Positions 23,278 to 31,923 of a DNA stretch of 64,000 nt are shown here, piece by piece; the stretch's first letter is position 1, and every line of letters begins with the position of its first letter. The stretch is from the NCBI RefSeq assembly GCF_026000115.1, contig NZ_AP026867.1:1581501-1645500 (forward strand). Reading direction: 5' to 3'. The DNA comes from Aureispira anguillae (GTDB taxonomy: Bacteria; Bacteroidota; Bacteroidia; Chitinophagales; Saprospiraceae). The translations under genes and the position numbers were made by a program. The notes beneath the pieces are model-generated. The model ran no database searches, was not told the DNA's origin, and was given only the letters and a program-made list of their open reading frames with translations.

Positions 23278-24021
23278 ATGATAAAGAAATACATTCCCAA
23301 TACTGTTACCTTATCTAATTTGCTATGTGGTTGTTTAGCATTGATTAGTATTTTTACAGATCAAGTTCAAATGGTTCCACTCTTTATAGCAATTAGTTTA
23401 TTGGCAGATTATTTTGACGGCTTATTAGCACGTCTATTAAAAGTAAACTCTCCAATGGGTAGAGAACTGGATTCTTTGGCTGATATGGTTTCTTTTGGTG
23501 TTGTTCCTGGGGCAATGTTGTTTTATTTAATTAATGAAGCCAAAGGAATTGAAGTGGTTGATTTTCAAGATTTTTCGACTTTAGTTGGGTTAATTGGCTT
23601 TATTGTAACTTTATTTTCTTGCGTCCGCTTAGCAAAATTTAACTTGGATACTCGACAAACAGAAGGCTTTGTTGGGCTTAATACACCTGCTTGTACGATT
23701 TTTGTGCTGGGGCTTTTGTTAATCGCATTAGGCGATATATACGGTATGCGTTTGACGGTTATAAATGAAGTGTTCCTTTATTCGGTGTCGATTGTTTTGT
23801 CTTATCTCTTGATTGCTGAAATCCCAATGTTTAGTTTTAAATTTAAATCGCTGGAATTGAAAGGAAACAAAATTCGGGTTTCTTTTATTCTTGTAACTAT
23901 TTTGTGCTTTTCGATTTTTAAATTTGGAGCAGCACTTAGTTTTATTATTCTTTGTTATGTTTTAATTTCTATTGTACTGTGGATGGGGGGAATGCTAAAG
24001 CGAGAGAAAAGAGAGTTTTAG
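23278..24021 (+). CDS. pssA: CDP-diacylglycerol-serine O-phosphatidyltransferase
   Basis: CDP-alcohol phosphotransferase motif D-G-x2-A-R-x8-G-x3-D-x3-D is complete: DGLLARLLKVNSPMGRELDSLAD. About six to seven membrane helices follow, and the N-terminus IPNTVTLSNLLCGCLALISI is typical of class II bacterial PssA. It makes phosphatidylserine, the precursor of phosphatidylethanolamine. A phosphatidylserine decarboxylase is not adjacent. The 247-aa length is normal for the family. Confidence 0.92.
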   Translation: MIKKYIPNTVTLSNLLCGCLALISIFTDQVQMVPLFIAISLLADYFDGLLARLLKVNSPMGRELDSLADMVSFGVVPGAMLFYLINEAKGIEVVDFQDFSTLVGLIGFIVTLFSCVRLAKFNLDTRQTEGFVGLNTPACTIFVLGLLLIALGDIYGMRLTVINEVFLYSVSIVLSYLLIAEIPMFSFKFKSLELKGNKIRVSFILVTILCFSIFKFGAALSFIILCYVLISIVLWMGGMLKREKREF

Positions 24022-24246
24022 GTGATCACATTCATTGGGAATACTACCACATTCGTTAACTCATTGGTACGATTCATAAGGAAAAATGGCTAGTTCATGT
24101 ATTTCGATTGCATTTTATAGCGGCATAGCCTATCTTTGTAATACCAATTACACAAAAAAACATAGAGATTAGGAAGACGACTAAAACCTAAAACCATAAT
24201 AGTTGAATTCAAAAACCTCATGAACTGTCTTATTCTAAATAAGATC

Positions 24247-24275
24247 AACCATCTTGAAAGAGATGGTTTTTTTAT
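24247..24275 (+). terminator. Rho-independent terminator for pssA
   Basis: AACCATCT / AGATGGTT with a 6-nt loop, followed by TTTTATT; 225 bp beyond the gene. Confidence 0.7.
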
Positions 24276-24285
24276 TCCTTTAAAT

Positions 24286-24323
24286 AACAAAAGCCATTTG
24301 CAATTTTGCAAATGGCTTTTGTT
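24286..24323 (-). terminator. 38-bp near-perfect palindrome, likely terminator of the M61 gene
   Basis: Two 18-bp arms (AACAAAAGCCATTTGCAA and complement) around TT. On the minus strand it lies about 50 bp past the peptidase stop and ends in CTTTTGTTATTT. Confidence 0.65.
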
Positions 24324-24371
24324 GATCTGATAAGAAGATTTATCTTTTTATTGTGAACGCTTACTTTGAGG

Positions 24372-26246
24372 TTATTTGTCTAAATCTAACCAGCGTTTGC
24401 GCATTCTTAATTGTTCTTCCGTGGGATTTTCCATTAATTTGAAAACGTGTTTTTTAGTAATTGGAATTTTTACCACTTCAATATCCAACTCAACTTCTCG
24501 TTGTAGTCCTTCTTTATCTCTACGCAAAACAACAATATTTAAATTGTCGCCAGCTTTTACACTTCCCATATAACTAAATAATACAGCAGAGGCAGTGCTT
24601 AAGGTAAAAGGCTTTCCATCCCATTTAAGTATAACATCGCCTTCTTGGAATCCAATTCCCTCTTTTCCAAATTTGTCTAATTTTTTGTAATTAGAAATAT
24701 AAAAACGCTCTAAGCTATCGGGTTTAACAACTCCGTTTTCAATACCACCCAAGGGAGATATTTCATTGATAGAAGCCTCTGGAAAATATTCAACACCAAA
24801 TGGTTTTACAAAGTTGTTGTAATCAGGTGTTTCTGTTCCTTCTATGTATCTTTTGAAAAAATCCTTTAGTTCCTTAAAGCCTGTTATTTCTATAATTTTA
24901 TCAAAGAGTTCTTCGTCTTTAAAAGGAGTATCTTGACCATAGAAGCCCGATAAATCTCTTAAAAGCATTTGAATATCGTATTTGCCTTTGGATAGTTTTA
25001 ATAATTCTAAATCTAGACACATGGCGACGATAGCCCCTTTGTAATAGATGTTTTGATATTGCTTAGCAAAAGGTTCAACCAAACAATTTGAGCTCATTTC
25101 TGTAAGAGAAATACCTTGTTTGAAGCGAGTCGAATTTCGTACTTTGTCACGAATGGTAACCATAAAGTCTTGGTTGGACACCAAGTCATATTTGGCTTGC
25201 ATATGTTGAGCCATGTACTCAATCACTCCCTCATAAAGCCACAAGTGTTTTGACATTTTAGGATCGACAAAATCAAAATTGTGTATTTCTTCAGAATGGA
25301 TATATAAGGGGGTTACCATATGAAAAAACTCATGAGAAGCAATATCTACAATCATTTTAGAAATTTTCTCAGGCTTTTCTTCTAACAAACAAAATAAAGA
25401 AGAACGAGCATGCTCTAGTGCTCCCACAGAACCAGAAGGATAACCGTTTGGAGATAAGTAGATAATAAATGAGTATCGATCAACAGGAAGAATATTACCC
25501 AAGTATTGGTTTTGGGCTTCTAGCATAGGACGGACTCTTTTTGCTACATCTTTAGCCGTGACGAGACCGTTGGGAGAATACACTGAAATTTGAATATCTC
25601 CATATCCTAGTTTGAAATTGACGGTGTCAGGTGCACAAAACATAACGGGTGCATCCACCAACTCATGATAATCTTGAGCCTTGAAAATATCCGTATCAAA
25701 GTCTCCTCCAATGCGTTTTAGAGAAGTTGTTGCATAAAAATTAGCAGGACGGTCAAAGCTAATAACATAAGGAAGTTTCTCTTTATTTTCAAAAAAGCCA
25801 AAACAACCATTGGCACTTAAAACATAATTTTTTAGCGCTTCAATATTGGTACCACTAGGCTCGAATACAGCCTCACGTAATTGCGCATCCCAAGAATCCT
25901 GAATCAAATAAGTAATTTTAGCAATTTTTTTGCCTGCTATTTTCCAAGTATTTTGGTCTATTCGCTCAACGCCAAATTCACGGCCTTTTTTATCAAAGGC
26001 CTTTAGGCTACTTACGAATTGACCGTAATCTGAAATTTCATAAGTACCAGGAATAATTTTAGGAAATTTAAAGGTCAGGTCTTTATCGGTAATACTAGTA
26101 GGAACGGTTAGTTCAACTAATAATTGATCCTCTTGAACATTGTTTAAATCAATTTTGTATTGATAAGCTTCGGAAGGTTCGTTTCCTTGTGAAAAAAGTG
26201 AATTTGAAACCAATAAAAGAAAAATGAGTAATGCTAAAAACTTCAT
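24372..26246 (-). CDS. M61-family (glycyl aminopeptidase-like) metallopeptidase with PDZ domain
   Basis: Layout: signal peptide (MKFLALLIFLLLVSNSLFSQG, start at ATG 26246), an N-terminal beta domain (about 25-190), the zinc-binding HEFFH within IASHEFFHMVTPLYIHS, the downstream Glu ligand in LWLYEGVIEYMAQ, and a C-terminal PDZ-like region (EGIGFQEGDVILKWDGKPF). This is the peptidase M61 architecture, exported to the periplasm or surface. Length 624 aa fits the family. Substrate specificity (preference for N-terminal Gly/Ala) is known only for a few homologues. Confidence 0.9.
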   Translation of the reverse strand: MKFLALLIFLLLVSNSLFSQGNEPSEAYQYKIDLNNVQEDQLLVELTVPTSITDKDLTFKFPKIIPGTYEISDYGQFVSSLKAFDKKGREFGVERIDQNTWKIAGKKIAKITYLIQDSWDAQLREAVFEPSGTNIEALKNYVLSANGCFGFFENKEKLPYVISFDRPANFYATTSLKRIGGDFDTDIFKAQDYHELVDAPVMFCAPDTVNFKLGYGDIQISVYSPNGLVTAKDVAKRVRPMLEAQNQYLGNILPVDRYSFIIYLSPNGYPSGSVGALEHARSSLFCLLEEKPEKISKMIVDIASHEFFHMVTPLYIHSEEIHNFDFVDPKMSKHLWLYEGVIEYMAQHMQAKYDLVSNQDFMVTIRDKVRNSTRFKQGISLTEMSSNCLVEPFAKQYQNIYYKGAIVAMCLDLELLKLSKGKYDIQMLLRDLSGFYGQDTPFKDEELFDKIIEITGFKELKDFFKRYIEGTETPDYNNFVKPFGVEYFPEASINEISPLGGIENGVVKPDSLERFYISNYKKLDKFGKEGIGFQEGDVILKWDGKPFTLSTASAVLFSYMGSVKAGDNLNIVVLRRDKEGLQREVELDIEVVKIPITKKHVFKLMENPTEEQLRMRKRWLDLDK

Positions 26247-26695
26247 AGATTGAATTTTTAAATTTTGCAATCAGCTGATGAGTAAAGGAGATAATCCCTA
26301 TCAAAAAATAGTTCTTGTTTGAAGTAGATTTATAAGGCAAAGGTAACAAAAAAGTATAGATAATCTAGTTTTGTTTATTTGCAAAGATGATAGAACGGCT
26401 ATAATATTGGACTATGACACCCAAAAAACAGACAAACTCTTTTTCTTATTGCTTACAAAAGGGTAAAAACCTTGTGTTTATAGCTGCTGAATCAGTAAAG
26501 AAAATAATGGCATAACAATTTTTCTTAAGGAGCTAGCATCTTGGTCTACTTATAAATTATAAACTTCTTTGTGACCAAGTAATGCAATTAGCAGACCAAT
26601 TTTTGAACGGTAGATCAAATATTTTTTATGGCGAAGGTTAAATAGTAAGGTATCCTTATAAGTTCTCGAAGTTCAAAAAACTTCTTTTGCGTTGT
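26247..26695. other. Gene-free stretch
   Basis: No gene or RNA is supported. CAAAGGTA at 26338-26345 could be a leftward -7 box (TACCTTTG) for the peptidase gene, but no -33 partner is seen. Confidence 0.3.
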
Positions 26696-27634
26696 TTAAA
26701 GAACTCTTAATCTAGCCAATAAGCGATATATTTTGTAATTAACGGTAGGGTTTATATTTAAATAAATACCATTGATTTCAACCCGATCTTTGTGGTAAAT
26801 TAATTTATTTATTTCAGCATAAGCAATTCTTGCCGATTTTTGAAAATAAGCTTTCCAATAGATTGCTTTAGCAGTTAAAATACAACCTTCTTTTCCTGAT
26901 CTAAGTAAGGCTTGATCGATAAAAACATAAGGAATTTCTCCAGGAGTAGGAGTGAAGAACGTTGTGCGGGCATTTTTTAATTTTTTTAGTGGGATTTCTA
27001 TTGCACTAGTATAAGAAAGGAGTGTTTCTTCGCCCAAATCAAGATAGTCGTTGATCATACGTTGTATATTGGTGGTAATGAAACTGGCTTCTTGATAAGA
27101 TAAAATGGTCTTAGGGAGGGGAAAGGGCAATAAATGGACGCAAAAATCGATAAAAAAACGTTCTAATAAAGCTGCGAATTGCTTTTCAACTTCATTTTCA
27201 ATTACTCTAAACGCACTAATTCCTCGTTCTTCAAATATGTACTCGAATTCTTGGGTCATTAAGACCGTAGCTTCCTCCAAATAGTCTTGTCTGAACGTAC
27301 TTTCATCAAAAATTTGTAGAAATAGAGCCTCCTTGTCAGTATTGTTTTCTAAATCTAGCGCTACGCTAATGGATATTTTAAAGGCTTCGTTTAATTGTGT
27401 CGGAAGGGTAGGAATGTCGTTAAAATCAAGACTATATATTGGTGAAATATTAGGCTTGGGGGTATACTTGATATTAATAGGAGTGCCACATCGAGAACAA
27501 AAGCGAGATGCTTGAGGGTTGACGTTATTACACTCAAAACAAATGACACCATCACCATCTGATTGTTTACCACAGTTGTGGCAATAAAGGGCATTGGGCA
27601 AAAGTGTTGTATTACAACTCAGGCAGTTTTTCAT
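26696..27634 (-). CDS. Zinc-ribbon protein of unknown function, 312 aa
   Basis: The N-terminus has two four-cysteine zinc ribbons in tandem: CLSCNTTLLPNALYCHNCG and CFECNNVNPQASRFCSRCG. The rest is a globular region of alternating helices, ending in a PH-like strand pattern (AKIAYAEINKLIYHKDRVEINGIYLN) that recalls a bacterial PH/GRAM-type domain. No membrane segment is seen. Double zinc ribbons often mediate protein binding. It is monocistronic, and its function is unknown. Confidence 0.6.
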   Translation of the reverse strand: MKNCLSCNTTLLPNALYCHNCGKQSDGDGVICFECNNVNPQASRFCSRCGTPINIKYTPKPNISPIYSLDFNDIPTLPTQLNEAFKISISVALDLENNTDKEALFLQIFDESTFRQDYLEEATVLMTQEFEYIFEERGISAFRVIENEVEKQFAALLERFFIDFCVHLLPFPLPKTILSYQEASFITTNIQRMINDYLDLGEETLLSYTSAIEIPLKKLKNARTTFFTPTPGEIPYVFIDQALLRSGKEGCILTAKAIYWKAYFQKSARIAYAEINKLIYHKDRVEINGIYLNINPTVNYKIYRLLARLRVL

Positions 27635-27821
27635 AGTGCTAATCTAGTCAATTGGTCATATCAAGGAGGATAAAAATAGTTGTTTTTTTGTAAAAAGAGA
27701 ATAGACGTTATCAGGAATTAAGTAGATGGGTAAAATTAGTAGTTTAAAAATTAGTTTCATTGAGTTTTCGAGCTACCATTTTTACTGATCTAGACAAGAT
27801 CAGAATTATCGAAATAAAGGA

Positions 27822-27865
27822 GTTGTAATGAAATTATTACAGGATGATAATAATTTCATTACAAC
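27822..27865 (-). terminator. Perfect 18-bp inverted repeat after the T9SS cargo gene
   Basis: GTTGTAATGAAATTATTA and its complement enclose 8 nt, immediately downstream of the gene ending at 27873. No long U-run, so either a terminator of weak type or an mRNA 3'-end stabiliser. Confidence 0.6.
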
Positions 27866-27872
27866 AACTTAT

Positions 27873-29732
27873 CTAATTCGTGAATAGTATTTTTTTATGA
27901 ACAAAAGTATCGTTTTCATAGAGTGTAAGAATAGCAAGCCCTTTATAATTAAAGGCATTAAGGGTAAATGCTTTTTGGAACTTAGCGGTAAGCTTAAAAT
28001 GGATTGGTCGCCCTATGGCGTCATAAAGACGAATTGTAGGACGCTCTAGCTGATGTTCAACCTGAAGAAGCCCATTATGGGATGGAATAGGATAGACCTT
28101 AATCTGTTGTTGGTTGGGGAGTTTGTTCGAAAAAAGATGTACAGTTGTATCTATATTATAACTGAACACACAGTTTTGTAACCCTAAATATTTGGGGGAT
28201 AAAGTATCTTCCATATATTCCTTGACGCCCCAGCTTCCATACCTCCCATAGAGCCCATGAGAATTATAATTACAAAAAATTCCTGCCTGTGTGCTATCAA
28301 ACCAATAGTCAAGATAGGCACAATAAAGGTCTTGCATGCGAGGGTGTCGATTGGCTGCGGTTAATTTATTGACATAAGCAGTATCGTTAGCGTAAGTCGA
28401 GTTCGCTCGTAAATGCTGCCCCCCTTCATAGGCTACCAATTCTAAATTATGTGTGTCGGCTACCACTTTATTGGCATCCATCCAACTGTAAGCTAGCGTT
28501 AAGGACAGCTCCATAGAATCGATGATGTCGTTGACCGTAACCGAATTAATCGAGCCTGAATTACCAATGTCATTGGCTACCCTGCCAGCAAAATAAGGAG
28601 CGATAGCAACCACATCTGCTTGTACTTGAGTGGGGTTGTAGGTAGAATCATTGAACTGCTCAATGATATAGTTGGTCAACCAACTATTAGCCGCTTGATT
28701 AGCAATAACTTTGATTAAGCGACTGTTTCCTTGAAATTCATGCTCAAAAATACGAAAGACATCTGCTGTCCGTTTGGCATAAAACTTCCGTGACTGTTCC
28801 CATGGATTTCCAGAATAAGCCAGTGCATTTCCCATGCTATCGGCATAATAACGTTGGGCGAAAACACCATTCCATACTTCGTTGCTATACTCAATGTAAA
28901 TTTTTAGGTTGGGATCTAGCGCATCTCGGAATAACCTTGCCATTTCAGTAATGTATTGATCGTTTGCTCTGTGTGGAATGCAAATCCACGGATCTTTTTG
29001 GGTAAGATTACAAAGCTGGATGATATATTCATAGGCAACTCCATTGTCTAAGGTTTGTGAATAATAATTCGGCTTATTCCGATCACTCCAAAATACATTG
29101 GGCGAATTATTGGTTTCCATCCAATCCATAAATCGTATGGTCTGAAAATCGTTTAGAAAGTCTAACAATTTGGGATTAAAAGGCTGGCTGGCGTAACTAT
29201 TTTCAAATCCAGGCATAATAAAGCGAATATTTCGAACAGGATCTGTGCTGATGGAGGTGTCAATTTCTAACATGATTCTCCCTAAACTACTATCGACCAT
29301 AACTAGCGTATCAACAGGGCAAGTGAAGGTTCCTGTTGCTGCGCCCCAGAGCCGAATTTGTCCCGTTCCAGCTGCAATAAGACGATAATTCCCTCCTGGA
29401 TAAAGATCATTTAATGCTGGCCCACCATAGATAGGAGTTCTAACAGCTAAAGGAGGATTAATTCCGTCGTTATAGGGAATTTCTAAAGGGTATCCATTGG
29501 AGTCTAGAGGAATTGTTGCTGTGCTAGACCATGGAACTCCAGTGCCATATTCGTGAGGAACCCATGCTCTGCATTGTTTAAAAACATCTACGAATACATA
29601 TTCTGTAGACCAATCTTGAACACTTGAAAGGTTCGTTCCTATAGGGCGCACGATTTGTGCTTCGGATGGGATAAACCCATATAGGATAAGGTAAAGTAGG
29701 AGCCACTGGCTCTTAATAATTCTTGATGTCAT
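27873..29732 (-). CDS. Secreted glycoside-hydrolase-like protein with T9SS sorting tail
   Basis: Start at ATG 29732 gives a signal peptide (MTSRIIKSQWLLLYLILYG...EAQ). The body begins with GTNLSSVQDWSTEYVFVDVF, a pattern seen in secreted (hemi)cellulase-like proteins, and contains IYIEYSNEVWN (candidate acid/base Glu after Asn) and LVAYEGGQHL (candidate nucleophile Glu), the spacing expected of a clan GH-A TIM barrel. The last 80 residues (KVYPIPSHNGLLQVEH...LYDAIGR...) are a type A Por-secretion tail, so it should be exported by the type IX system and attached or released. Polysaccharide substrate unknown; enzymatic assignment is inference. Confidence 0.65.
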   Translation of the reverse strand: MTSRIIKSQWLLLYLILYGFIPSEAQIVRPIGTNLSSVQDWSTEYVFVDVFKQCRAWVPHEYGTGVPWSSTATIPLDSNGYPLEIPYNDGINPPLAVRTPIYGGPALNDLYPGGNYRLIAAGTGQIRLWGAATGTFTCPVDTLVMVDSSLGRIMLEIDTSISTDPVRNIRFIMPGFENSYASQPFNPKLLDFLNDFQTIRFMDWMETNNSPNVFWSDRNKPNYYSQTLDNGVAYEYIIQLCNLTQKDPWICIPHRANDQYITEMARLFRDALDPNLKIYIEYSNEVWNGVFAQRYYADSMGNALAYSGNPWEQSRKFYAKRTADVFRIFEHEFQGNSRLIKVIANQAANSWLTNYIIEQFNDSTYNPTQVQADVVAIAPYFAGRVANDIGNSGSINSVTVNDIIDSMELSLTLAYSWMDANKVVADTHNLELVAYEGGQHLRANSTYANDTAYVNKLTAANRHPRMQDLYCAYLDYWFDSTQAGIFCNYNSHGLYGRYGSWGVKEYMEDTLSPKYLGLQNCVFSYNIDTTVHLFSNKLPNQQQIKVYPIPSHNGLLQVEHQLERPTIRLYDAIGRPIHFKLTAKFQKAFTLNAFNYKGLAILTLYENDTFVHKKILFTN

Positions 29733-30090
29733 ATTTGTAATGGTTTTAATGAATAACATGCACTGAATGGGAAGGCACACTATTGAGATGAAAATTATTG
29801 GAATTATAATTTTGTTTTTATAGAAAGGTCTATTAAGTATTAATAGTTGTTTTTGGTAAGTGTTTGGTTTTTAGATTGTTGTGAATGTTTTTGTATTGGT
29901 TTGAAGCTTAATTTTTGATGAAAATTATCATTTTTTACACTAGGTATAAGCTTTAGTTTTGTAATTAAATATAAGAAATATATAATGACATTGCAAGTTA
30001 AACCTAAGGTTATGTGCTTAGTTTGTATGCTCTGATTTGCAGGTCTTTATGTGTTTTTGCTAAAAATTATCACACCAATAAATATAAATT
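29733..30090. other. Divergent gene-free stretch
   Basis: About 360 bp between divergent genes. TAGTTTTG at 29954-29961 could be a rightward -7 box, without a -33 at the right spacing. Nothing else is seen. Confidence 0.25.
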
Positions 30091-31536
30091 ATGAAAGACC
30101 CTATAATGTTTAATCCAATATTAGAAGAGCTAGGTACTTCTATTGATGGTTATGAGCTCTATTCAAAAGCTTTTGAATTAATGGTAGCACAGCGAACGGC
30201 TTTGATTAATGACGATTGGGAGCAGTTAGAAAAACTAACTAAAAATGGATTGTATCAGGCATTTGCCAATTGGCAGATGTTGTATAAACAACCTACTAGT
30301 AAGCCCCTTCGTTCTTTTAACGATTTGGCGCAAAGGATGAAAAAGGATTTAGAAGGTTATTTGGCAACAGAAAATGATCCCACATCAATTGCCCGAAAAT
30401 TAAAAGCGCAAGTTCTTGCTGCAATTCCAGATATAGATGCTGCGAGTTTAAAAAAGGTGGAAGAGTTAGACTTGGATTACTTTTTTGAGGAAGATTTAGC
30501 GGCCTTAGATGATGCGCAAATAGAGGATGATAACATCCGAAAAGGAATAGAAGGAACTGTTGGGCTGGCTGCTAAAAGCATTATAGCATTGGGGCAGGTT
30601 TCTTTTTATACCTATTCAGCCCTTGCTAAAGAAGAAAATTATGAAATCTATGATTTTAATGTCTTGCTAAAAAACATCCAAGCAGCCCTAAAAACAATAG
30701 AACAGGACTTAATGCTAATCTTGCGTACCATTTATGCCAATCAATTGACAGGAACGGCAGCTTCTTTAAATGCACAAAAATTTATCTCAAAACTAGAAAA
30801 TTGGGTTCCCAAATTGGGGAGAATGCAGGCAATCAGTAGGAATTATGCCCTATTTCTAAAAGAAAAGAAAAAGGGAACGAAGGCAGAACAAATGGGGAGA
30901 CTCTCAGCCATAGGGGGAAACTTGTTAAGAGCTATTTATACAACATTTACGGCTGTTTATTATTGCTCGCTAGAAGAAAAATTAACCGTTAAAAGTGAAA
31001 AAAATCAGCAATTCATCAAGCAAACACCAAAAGTTGGTTTTGAATTTTCTTTTCCAAATGGAAAGAATGTAGAATTGGCTAAACTCAAAGAAGAGCAAGA
31101 TGGTAACTATGTGGAAATTGCAGGTTTTGTAAAATCAATATCAACAAGACGGGATGCAGACGGAAAACTACTGAGTCATCTGCTTTTAGAAGATCCATCG
31201 AGTGGAGCAGAGATAGATGTTGTTGCGATTTATGCGCATTTGGTACATCTTGGAGTACACGGAGGTTCTTATTGTCAATTAAGTGGCTCTTGGAGAAAAG
31301 CATCGGCTGTCAATATGGGAAATCCAGCGGTAGAAATTGAGAAGTTAGCCATTAATAAATTGGCGAAAGAATCGTGGGTGGTTCTATTCTTTGATTTAGT
31401 AGACCAATTTATAGATCGATGGTCTGGAGGATTGAATCTTCAATTTGGGATAGCTCCTCATGTGTCAGCTTTTGAAGGGGATAATGAGTCTTCTATTTTA
31501 GGCGCAGGGGAACTGATTTTTCAACCAATTATTTAA
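30091..31536 (+). CDS. Unknown protein with OB-fold-like C-terminal region, 481 aa
   Basis: Not recognised. About residues 1-310 are helical and soluble (VEELDLDYFFEEDLAALDDA is strongly acidic). Residues about 340-405 read like an OB fold: YVEIAGFVKSISTRRD, SHLLLEDPSSGAEIDVVAIY, then GSYCQLSGSWRKAS, the strand pattern of nucleic-acid-binding OB domains. A hydrophobic glycine-rich end follows. It is the first gene of a three-gene operon with a small basic protein (20 bp downstream) and a TGT/DpdA-like enzyme, so a role in presenting a nucleic acid to that enzyme is a reasonable guess. Confidence 0.6.
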   Translation: MKDPIMFNPILEELGTSIDGYELYSKAFELMVAQRTALINDDWEQLEKLTKNGLYQAFANWQMLYKQPTSKPLRSFNDLAQRMKKDLEGYLATENDPTSIARKLKAQVLAAIPDIDAASLKKVEELDLDYFFEEDLAALDDAQIEDDNIRKGIEGTVGLAAKSIIALGQVSFYTYSALAKEENYEIYDFNVLLKNIQAALKTIEQDLMLILRTIYANQLTGTAASLNAQKFISKLENWVPKLGRMQAISRNYALFLKEKKKGTKAEQMGRLSAIGGNLLRAIYTTFTAVYYCSLEEKLTVKSEKNQQFIKQTPKVGFEFSFPNGKNVELAKLKEEQDGNYVEIAGFVKSISTRRDADGKLLSHLLLEDPSSGAEIDVVAIYAHLVHLGVHGGSYCQLSGSWRKASAVNMGNPAVEIEKLAINKLAKESWVVLFFDLVDQFIDRWSGGLNLQFGIAPHVSAFEGDNESSILGAGELIFQPII

Positions 31537-31556
31537 CCAACTAAAACTTTAATAAA

Positions 31557-31901
31557 ATGGCAACTCCATGTGATTCTTTAATCTCAAATTATGCAAACAA
31601 GCTCAAGGTTTATAATCAAAAAAAGAAAACGTATCAAAAGGAAAAGCTTAGAAGAGAAAACCTGAGAACGAGTTATAATTTATATTGTTTAGGGCGGAAC
31701 TACCACGGTAATCCAGTGCTTTTTAGGGGGAGAGACGATGCAATGAATTGTTTTGCAACCCGAATTGTGATATGGTGGAATAGTGGAAAATATAAAGCAG
31801 CTAAAACGGCTTTAGACAAAGCAGAGAAAGCCCTTAAAGCAGCAGAAAAGAAAATGAAAGCTTGCATGAACAATCATAAAAATTTTTACATAAAAAAGTA
31901 A
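31557..31901 (+). CDS. Small highly basic helical protein, 114 aa
   Basis: Unrecognised. The N-terminal (KLKVYNQKKKTYQKEKLRRE) and C-terminal (KTALDKAEKALKAAEKKMKA) parts are basic amphipathic helices; the centre has three aromatic/cysteine positions (YNLYCLGRNYHG, NCFATRIVIWWNSG). The charge suggests binding to RNA, DNA or another operon product. It sits between the OB-fold-like gene and the TGT-like gene, 20 bp from each, so co-expression is almost certain. Confidence 0.6.
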   Translation: MATPCDSLISNYANKLKVYNQKKKTYQKEKLRRENLRTSYNLYCLGRNYHGNPVLFRGRDDAMNCFATRIVIWWNSGKYKAAKTALDKAEKALKAAEKKMKACMNNHKNFYIKK

Positions 31902-31923
31902 CTGTTGTAAACCCATTTGATGG

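Noticed and set aside
24090-24311. Small leftward protein of 73 aa
   Set aside because: It crosses the pssA terminator and the 38-bp palindrome; composition is not coding-like.
31557-31901. Toxin or antitoxin
   Set aside because: It is small and basic but forms part of a three-gene operon with no toxin-antitoxin signature.
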